This document shows, in pieces, positions 13,126 through 17,882 of a stretch of 17,882 bases of DNA. Origin of the DNA: Myxococcota bacterium (GTDB taxonomy: Bacteria; Myxococcota_C; UBA6777); contig CAUJFU010000051.1 in assembly GCA_963169055.1 (NCBI GenBank), positions 1-17,882 of the forward strand. The letters run 5' to 3'. Position 1 is the stretch's first letter; each line of letters begins with the position of its first letter. The notes beneath the pieces were generated by a model. The model was given only the letters and a program-made list of their open reading frames with translations. It ran no database searches and had not been told where the DNA came from. The translations under genes were made by a program, and so were the position numbers.

Positions 13126-16068
13126 ATGCGTCTATCTCAAAAGCTTTGCTCTCTGTTTCTCCTTTATGCCTTTGTTGTCGTTGCATCCGCCCCATCCACC
13201 GCACAAGCCCAAAACAAACGCGCCCGTTTTGCCCACCCCACCCCCAACTCAGTAAGTAGCGGAAAGCCCCTTCGCATCGAAGGCCGCATCCTCTTTATGG
13301 ACGATCTCGACTATGCCGAGTTTCGTTTTCGCCCCCTCAACAACAAAGGCTCTTATACCACCCTCCGCCTCAAGCAGCAGGGCAGCAGCTTTTTTGTGGT
13401 GCTACCCAAAAACGTCGTTCAACCCCCCGGATTCGAGTATTACGTCGTTGGTTTGGACTTCAACCAACGCCCCAAGATCCTCTTTGGCTCGATCTTTCAA
13501 CCCCAACAAGTGATCGTGTTGTCGGGTAGCGATACCGATCCTGACAAAGATCCCGAAAAAGACGGCAAGGATGGGAAAGACGGCAAGGATGGAAAAGACG
13601 GAACGGACGGCAAAGACGGGAAAGACAGCACACCCGTGAAAGCAGGTCCGGGAGAACAACTCAGCACCGCCTTGACCACCACAGGCACATCACGCCGCGA
13701 ACAAGAAGCGCACAAAGCCCCCGGCATCGTGACCGTGATCACCGCCAACGATATCTATCAACACGGCTGGCGCACCTTGACGGATGTCCTTCGCTACGGC
13801 GCAGCATTGGACGTCAACGACGACGGAAGCTGGCCCGATATCGGGATGCGCGGTGTCAACGTCAACCGCAGCAAAGGCCGAGGGATCTTATTTTTGCTCG
13901 ATGGTTACGATATGTCTTGGCGACAACTCCATCAAAACTTGCTCAGTCCCGCGTGGATCGCGGTCGACGATATCGAACGGATCGAAGTGATTCGTGGCCC
14001 AATGGCCGGAGTATGGGGCGCAAACGCGATGCACGGAGTGGTGCATATCATCACCAAACGCGGCGCACAAATGAACGGGATCGGCGCAACCCTCGGCGTC
14101 AGCCCTGTGAGCGGTTCGCACTTTATGACCGTGCGCGGCGGAAAACGCTTTCAATCGGGCGTCTCGATCTACTCCACCCTCTCGATCAACCAAATGTTCC
14201 GTTCTCCCACCCTCGCCCCAAACTACGAGTTTTCCCGCCTAACCAAACCCATCCTCTACACGCCCCTCCAAGATCAAAACTACGCACAAAACTTTTACAC
14301 CCGCATCAGTTGGGAAGGCTTGTATCTCAGCGTCCGCCAAGGCCGTTATGAGACCACCGCCCCGATGAACCCGTACAGCGTGCTGGGTGGCGACGAAAGC
14401 CGCTTCGTCACGGATCGCGTCATCACGCGCATCGGATGGGGCGGAGCCGTCGGTTCTTGGGGCCGCTTGGATATCTGGGGAAGCTATGACCGCGCACAGC
14501 TTTCTCCCGGCAGCAACGTGGTCTTCCGCCCATTCAACACCCAAGTCGGAACCGATCAAGCGCGTGGGCGCATCGCGGGCTACTTCATCCTACAAAAACC
14601 CTCCGCCACCGATCCCAATACCCCCGAACCTGTGGGAACTTTCCCCGCTTGTGATCCCAGCACCCAAGGCAATCTCCGCTGTGTCCGACGCCAAAATGTC
14701 AAAACCACAGACGCTAACGGAAAAGATGTCGTTCAAACCAATGCTTGCCTTCTGCTACCGAACAAAGACGCCGACCCAAAGCCTTTTGAGACTGTCACTC
14801 CCGATCAAAAATACAATATCTGGTTCCCCGCCACCGATTGTCTCGAAACCAGCACCAACGGCAAATACCGCAGCGAGATCCGCGCCGCAGACAACCGTAT
14901 CCAACTCGGCACACAGCTTAGCATGACCTTCGCCAAAAGCTTCCGTTTGCTGATCGGCGGCGAATTCGAGTACTTGATCTCCAATATGCTCCACTTTCCG
15001 AGCCGTTGGGCCGAAGACGCCAAAACGGACAGCGATCTGCGCTCCCCAGACTTCACCAACTATCGCCTCGGACTGTGGACTCAGGCCCAATACGCCTTTC
15101 GTGAGATCTTTGAGATCAGCGCCGCCCTTCGCCTCGACGTTGATCAACGCTGGGGCGCACGCTTTAGCCCACAAGCCGCCTTTGTGCTCACACCCGGCGC
15201 AGGGATCTTCGGAAAAGTCCACTACGGCTGGGGATATCGCGCCCCCTCTCTTTACGAACTCTCTCACTTTGAAGATGCACGCTACGGAAACCCGAACCTC
15301 AAAAACGAAGAAGTCCACACCATCAGCGCCGAGATCGGCTGGCGGCGTGACAAACTATTACAAGTCTCCGCCACAGGTTACGCCTCCTTTTACAACAACA
15401 CCATCGACTACGAATCCCGCAACGCCAACCTCCCCCTCGAAGGTCTCGATAACCTCCCCTTCAAAAATCGACCCTCCGGCCCTTACCAACAACTGATCAA
15501 CAACGAAAAAGGCTACTCTTCGATGGGCGCAGAAGCCAACTTCCGCCTCTTCCCTGTCGGTGGATTCGAACTCTTCGCAAGCTTCGGAGTCTTCTTCGCA
15601 ACCCGCGAACAGACTGACCCCAAAACCAACGAAGTGTTTTCCGAACGCCTCTTCTATTCCGCCGCTCTATCCGCCAATCTCGTCGCCACCTACCGCACAC
15701 GCGTCTTCCAAAAAACCGATCTGATCGCCTCCCTTGGACTACTTTATGTGGGCTCAAAACTCACCCAATTCAGCGCCTACAACGGGACTGGCGTCCTCCC
15801 CGCCAACACCGTCAAAGATCAAACCACCCCCCAAAACACTCCCTCGTGGGAAACCTCCAAAGATCCCCGATCTCCCGACCCCCAAGCCAACGGATACATC
15901 CACCTCCATCTCAACCTCCAACTCGTCAACATCCTCGATCACTTTGATCTCGTCCTCCGACTCAATAACCTCCTCGGCCCCGCCTCCCCCACCTACGACG
16001 CTGGCGACCCCTTCCTCTATCCACACGCCGGACTTGAATTCTTTACTTGGCTTCGGCTTCGATACTGA
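13126..16068 (+). CDS. TonB-dependent outer-membrane receptor with N-terminal beta domain and Gly-Lys-Asp linker
   Basis: A 980-residue outer-membrane transporter. Its signal peptide ends A-Q-A-Q near residue 29. An N-terminal beta domain (about 32-134) precedes a charged linker of seven Gly-x-Asp triplets (147-167). The plug starts about 186 and contains V-T-V-I-T, R-G-x-x-x-N-R-S-K-G-R-G and I-E-V-I-R-G-P...G-A-N-A-M-H-G-V-V-H-I-I-T-K. The rest is a beta barrel. Four cysteines (509, 519, 541, 572) fall in what is probably a long extracellular loop with two disulfides. The C terminus T-W-L-R-L-R-Y ends in the aromatic residue expected for BAM recognition. The ligand (metal chelate, cobalamin, glycan or other) cannot be read from sequence. 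ATG 13126 is used because it heads the signal peptide, though its ribosome site is weak; a TTG at 12928 is part of a -35-like hexamer. Confidence 0.9.
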   Translation: MRLSQKLCSLFLLYAFVVVASAPSTAQAQNKRARFAHPTPNSVSSGKPLRIEGRILFMDDLDYAEFRFRPLNNKGSYTTLRLKQQGSSFFVVLPKNVVQPPGFEYYVVGLDFNQRPKILFGSIFQPQQVIVLSGSDTDPDKDPEKDGKDGKDGKDGKDGTDGKDGKDSTPVKAGPGEQLSTALTTTGTSRREQEAHKAPGIVTVITANDIYQHGWRTLTDVLRYGAALDVNDDGSWPDIGMRGVNVNRSKGRGILFLLDGYDMSWRQLHQNLLSPAWIAVDDIERIEVIRGPMAGVWGANAMHGVVHIITKRGAQMNGIGATLGVSPVSGSHFMTVRGGKRFQSGVSIYSTLSINQMFRSPTLAPNYEFSRLTKPILYTPLQDQNYAQNFYTRISWEGLYLSVRQGRYETTAPMNPYSVLGGDESRFVTDRVITRIGWGGAVGSWGRLDIWGSYDRAQLSPGSNVVFRPFNTQVGTDQARGRIAGYFILQKPSATDPNTPEPVGTFPACDPSTQGNLRCVRRQNVKTTDANGKDVVQTNACLLLPNKDADPKPFETVTPDQKYNIWFPATDCLETSTNGKYRSEIRAADNRIQLGTQLSMTFAKSFRLLIGGEFEYLISNMLHFPSRWAEDAKTDSDLRSPDFTNYRLGLWTQAQYAFREIFEISAALRLDVDQRWGARFSPQAAFVLTPGAGIFGKVHYGWGYRAPSLYELSHFEDARYGNPNLKNEEVHTISAEIGWRRDKLLQVSATGYASFYNNTIDYESRNANLPLEGLDNLPFKNRPSGPYQQLINNEKGYSSMGAEANFRLFPVGGFELFASFGVFFATREQTDPKTNEVFSERLFYSAALSANLVATYRTRVFQKTDLIASLGLLYVGSKLTQFSAYNGTGVLPANTVKDQTTPQNTPSWETSKDPRSPDPQANGYIHLHLNLQLVNILDHFDLVLRLNNLLGPASPTYDAGDPFLYPHAGLEFFTWLRLRY
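13561..13626 (+). repeat. 18-bp (2 x 9-bp) in-frame repeat coding the Gly-Lys-Asp linker
   Basis: Units at 13561-13578, 13579-13596 and 13597-13614 are followed by a partial copy; each encodes Asp-Gly-x-Asp-Gly-Lys. The repeat length is a multiple of three, so copy-number change would keep the frame and vary only linker length. Confidence 0.8.
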
Positions 16069-16109
16069 ACAAGGATTCTTTGCTTGGCTTCGACTTTGGT
16101 ACTGAATAA
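16036..16109. repeat. 37-bp tandem duplication spanning the receptor stop codon
   Basis: Units 16036-16072 and 16073-16109 match at 31 of 37 positions, and all six differences are transitions. The first unit encodes E-F-F-T-W-L-R-L-R-Y-stop of the receptor. The second, out of frame downstream, would read F-F-A-W-L-R-L-W-Y-stop. Confidence 0.9.
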
Positions 16110-16632
16110 GAATCGTCTCATCTGCCACAAATCCCTGTCCGTCCGCGACTTTCAACCCCCAAAGCCCCTCCCACTCACCCCTCTCCTCCACAAAAAAACC
16201 TCTCGCGTCACGTTGTGACACCCCTCTTCTCTATACTGTGCCACCGTCTGATGACTGAAAATCTTCATTGGATTCAATCAGATAGAAATAAATTGAAATT
16301 TTACTTGCGCTCCACCAAAACCTCCGCTATTTACTGAACAAGAAGTTGGTGAACATCTGCGATGAATGAAAAATTGCACACGCTGCATCAATCGTTCATC
16401 CTTGTACAAAAAAACAGTCCGGTGAAGACGCCTCACACCCCGTTGTCGCCTCACCTCACCATCTTCCGCACGTTGTGGGAGGGTTCTCCGCCCCTCACAC
16501 AACGCCCCTTCTTTGTAAAGCGTTCCTTTTCTCCAATTCGCAACGGCTCGCCGCTGCTCTTGTAGTTGCCCATCAACCACGTTGCCTTGATGTCCGCTCT
16601 TTATTCTTGTTCTTGAAAGCATTGGGTTCAAA
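16110..16632. other. gene-free stretch downstream of the TonB receptor
   Basis: Open frames here (for example 16278-16652 on the minus strand and 16362-16565 on the plus strand) have low-complexity composition, no ribosome site and no family resemblance. A small palindrome GTCAC-GTT-GTGAC lies at 16207-16219 and a TATACT hexamer at 16232-16237 without a partner -35. I see no convincing terminator for the receptor gene. Confidence 0.55.
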
Positions 16633-16729
16633 ACAAAAAAGCTGTCGTACAAACTTACAACCCATCACGTCCCTAAAAAACGGAAGACAAAACAAAAAAA
16701 AAGCTGTGGTACAAAACCACAGCCCATCA
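16633..16729. repeat. duplicated terminator-like unit, one copy decayed
   Basis: Two copies of an A-run followed by GCTGT-n-GTACAAA and ending CCCATCA lie at 16633-16667 and 16692-16729. Only the second forms a perfect stem; the first has lost pairing in the right arm. Confidence 0.6.
16694..16723 (-). terminator. intrinsic terminator of the sigma-region-4-like gene
   Basis: On the minus strand GCTGTGGT pairs perfectly with ACCACAGC around a 5-nt loop (16703-16723) and is followed by nine T residues (16702-16694). It lies about 200 nt downstream of the gene ending at 16919. Confidence 0.85.
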
Positions 16730-16918
16730 TACACGCAAAAAACATATACTTTTACTCGCTTTGGGCCGATCCATCCGTGCTTTTCTCATCCAAGGCTCTT
16801 GCTTGGTGAGTGGAAACCTTACCTTTGGTCTCACACAAAACAACGGATCGGTCAAACAAATTCATACCGTCCCACGCAACCCTTCGCACAACAAATACAT
16901 ACAAAAAAACCGATGCGC
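16730..16918. other. 3' untranslated stretch of the sigma-like gene, no gene seen
   Basis: AT-rich, with scattered A-runs and no coding frame of merit. It would be the 3' UTR if transcription stops at 16694. Confidence 0.5.
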
Positions 16919-17452
16919 TTAGTCGATATCCTCCCCCGCAAAAGGGACGCCCACAAAGTCATCAGGCACTTCCCAAGGGACACTCATACGAAGATTGTTG
17001 CTCTCTGCCATCTTTTGCATACCTGACGCCTCAAGCTGACGAATACGCTCTCGCGTCAAGTTGAGCAGCGTACCCACTTCTTCGAGGGTGACACCGCCGC
17101 GTTCTGCGATATCCAACGCGCACGTCTCGTCCAACTCCCATACCTCTTGATCCGGGAAGTTGTACTTGATCGAACCCGTTTCGGGATTCACATCCAGATA
17201 CAAATGAAACCGACAACTCACGTGCGGGCAAGGATCCACATGCCCACGACAATCTTTGCGAGAACGCGGACGCACCGACTCCAACCAAGCCACGACTTCC
17301 GGTCCAAGGCGTTCGCGCTTGACTTGCTGCTTAATTTGACGCAAAGACTGCGTCTTTTCGCGTCGTGGACGACCTGTTCGCGTGCGATCCTCTGTCACTT
17401 GCCGCAAACGATCCACTACACGCGTTTTCACCAACTTCTGCTTTCCATCCAT
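16919..17452 (-). CDS. sigma-region-4-like helix-turn-helix regulator with conserved cysteines
   Basis: A 177-residue DNA-binding protein. The N-terminal 60 residues are basic. A cysteine segment follows: C68-x6-C75-P-x3-C80 with R-F-H-L-Y-L-D-V, plus C111. The helix-turn-helix at about 119-150 ([23 protein letters not shown]) matches sigma70 region 4.2, including the R-E-R-I-R-Q recognition-helix signature. Regions 1-3 are absent, so it is not a full sigma factor; it may bind -35-like DNA or RNA polymerase as an accessory regulator. Cysteine spacing suggests Zn or Fe-S binding, but this is inferred. Proteins of this type occur in Myxococcota and Bdellovibrio relatives as far as I recall. Start ATG 17452 has GAGGAGGT just upstream. 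It ends in an intrinsic terminator at 16694 and appears monocistronic. Confidence 0.82.
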   Translation of the reverse strand: MDGKQKLVKTRVVDRLRQVTEDRTRTGRPRREKTQSLRQIKQQVKRERLGPEVVAWLESVRPRSRKDCRGHVDPCPHVSCRFHLYLDVNPETGSIKYNFPDQEVWELDETCALDIAERGGVTLEEVGTLLNLTRERIRQLEASGMQKMAESNNLRMSVPWEVPDDFVGVPFAGEDID

Positions 17453-17629
17453 CCAAACCTCCTCACACCCCAGACTCGCTGTTGTTCCTCGCTCTCACCA
17501 TACCCTCCACACACACCCTGATCCTGTCCTCCGCGATCAGAATCCCGATCTGTGTAGAGCCTAGCCTCTTCCTTGTAACACAAACCCACGTTGACTTGCA
17601 AACCTTATCTCAATTGATGTGCAATTGTA

Positions 17630-17657
17630 TTGAAGTTATATCTCAATTAGATATAAC
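17630..17657 (+). promoter_or_regulatory. candidate rightward promoter under an inverted repeat
   Basis: TTGAAG (17630-17635), 16-nt spacer, TATAAC (17652-17657). The spacer and -10 are almost entirely covered by the inverted repeat at 17633-17659. Confidence 0.4.
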
Positions 17658-17659
17658 TT
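17633..17659. promoter_or_regulatory. 27-bp inverted repeat, likely operator
   Basis: AAGTTATATCT and AGATATAACTT are perfect 11-bp arms around CAATT. The half-site string TATCTCAATT recurs at 17606-17615, 33 bp upstream (about three helical turns), which suggests cooperative binding by an unidentified repressor. Confidence 0.6.
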
Positions 17660-17746
17660 ATTTCCTGCACATCCATTCAAGCGTTTTATCACGGCGACGC
17701 TCAAAGAAGGCACGTTGGCTGACATATTTGGAGGATACTCGGGGGC

Positions 17747-17760
17747 TTGATCTGGGTCAA
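17747..17760. promoter_or_regulatory. FNR/DNR-like binding site
   Basis: TTGATCTGGGTCAA matches TTGAT-n4-ATCAA at 9 of 10 defined positions and is a typical CRP/FNR-superfamily half-site pair. No clear -10 at the spacing expected for class II activation is visible, so function is uncertain. Confidence 0.4.
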
Positions 17761-17882
17761 AAAAAGATGCAAAAAAAATTACAGTCGACTGCAACTTACT
17801 GATTTACCAATTTAATTTTGGCAAGTTTTCTGCCTACTGCTTTTTGTTTGGTGATCCAAAGCACAGTTTTGCGATCATGTAG

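Larger units (their letters stand above)
17453..17882. other. gene-free AT-rich right end with regulatory elements
   Basis: No convincing coding sequence on either strand. From about 17570 the composition becomes clearly AT-richer than the rest. The stretch holds a long inverted repeat, a promoter pattern facing right, an FNR/DNR-like box and a further palindrome (TTACAGTCGACTGCAA, 17779-17794). This suggests the control region of a gene beyond the window. Confidence 0.5.

Noticed and set aside
16626-16640. GGTTCAAAAC resembling a tRNA T-loop
   Set aside because: The flanks do not pair and no acceptor or anticodon arms can be drawn.
16278-16652. 124-codon minus-strand frame downstream of the receptor
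   Set aside because: No ribosome site, basic low-complexity composition, and it begins inside a terminator-like duplication belonging to another gene.
16475-17026. 183-codon plus-strand frame
   Set aside because: It reads through the intrinsic terminator and antisense into the sigma-like gene; no recognisable domain.
17365-17802. 145-codon plus-strand frame at the right end
   Set aside because: It starts antisense inside the sigma-like gene and crosses the AT-rich operator region; no ribosome site.

Overview
The window looks like chromosomal DNA of a Gram-negative bacterium, most plausibly Myxococcota or a related former deltaproteobacterial lineage. This is inferred from the protein families: a TonB-dependent receptor with an N-terminal beta domain and a Gly-Lys-Asp linker, a Tat-exported FAD oxidoreductase, FadR-type regulation, a Notum-like pectinacetylesterase lipoprotein, and a cysteine-bearing sigma-region-4-like regulator. 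GC is moderate, the Shine-Dalgarno sites are strong (AAGGAG, mostly about 7 nt before the start) and GTG/TTG starts are frequent. GATC is conspicuously abundant. I see no transposase, integrase, CRISPR array, tRNA or rRNA.

Layout. (1) 4-597(-): N-terminal part of a GT22-type mannosyltransferase that stops early. (2) 712-1833(+): secreted lipoprotein hydrolase of the pectinacetylesterase/Notum family, followed by tandem repeats. (3) 2080-2790(+) and 2849-3922(-): convergent fatty-acid 2-hydroxylase and fatty-acid desaturase, each with a good sigma70-type promoter. (4) 4036-4569(-): YceI-like protein. (5) 8300 to 4681(-): a four-gene set of GntR/FadR regulator, small GMC partner protein, GMC-family FAD oxidoreductase and a conserved unknown. 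It begins at a promoter overlapped by a 17-bp perfect palindrome, probably the regulator's own operator. (6) 8696-9193(+): small exported lipocalin-like protein, whose stop codon directly abuts that of the next gene. (7) 12847 to 9194(-): aspartate kinase with degenerate ACT domains, a Tat-exported FAD oxidoreductase and a membrane protein with a CxxCH haem-attachment site. The last two look like an electron-transfer pair. (8) 13126-16068(+): large TonB-dependent outer-membrane receptor. (9) 16069-16918: gene-free stretch with a leftward intrinsic terminator and a decayed copy of it. (10) 16919-17452(-): sigma-region-4-like DNA-binding protein. (11) 17453-17882: gene-free, AT-rich right end with an 11-bp-arm inverted repeat on a rightward promoter and an FNR/DNR-like box, presumably controlling a gene beyond the window.

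Taken together, much of the left half (hydroxylase, desaturase, GMC oxidoreductase under a FadR-like regulator) fits lipid or long-chain alcohol modification and oxidation. The right half is a periplasmic redox pair plus outer-membrane uptake.

Two patterns cut across the gene annotation. Short (about 31-37 bp) tandem duplications sit at gene boundaries, two of them copying the last codons plus the stop codon of lysC and of the TonB receptor. Synonymous codon choice before Ile-ATC, and at Asp before a C-starting codon, repeatedly favours creation of GATC.
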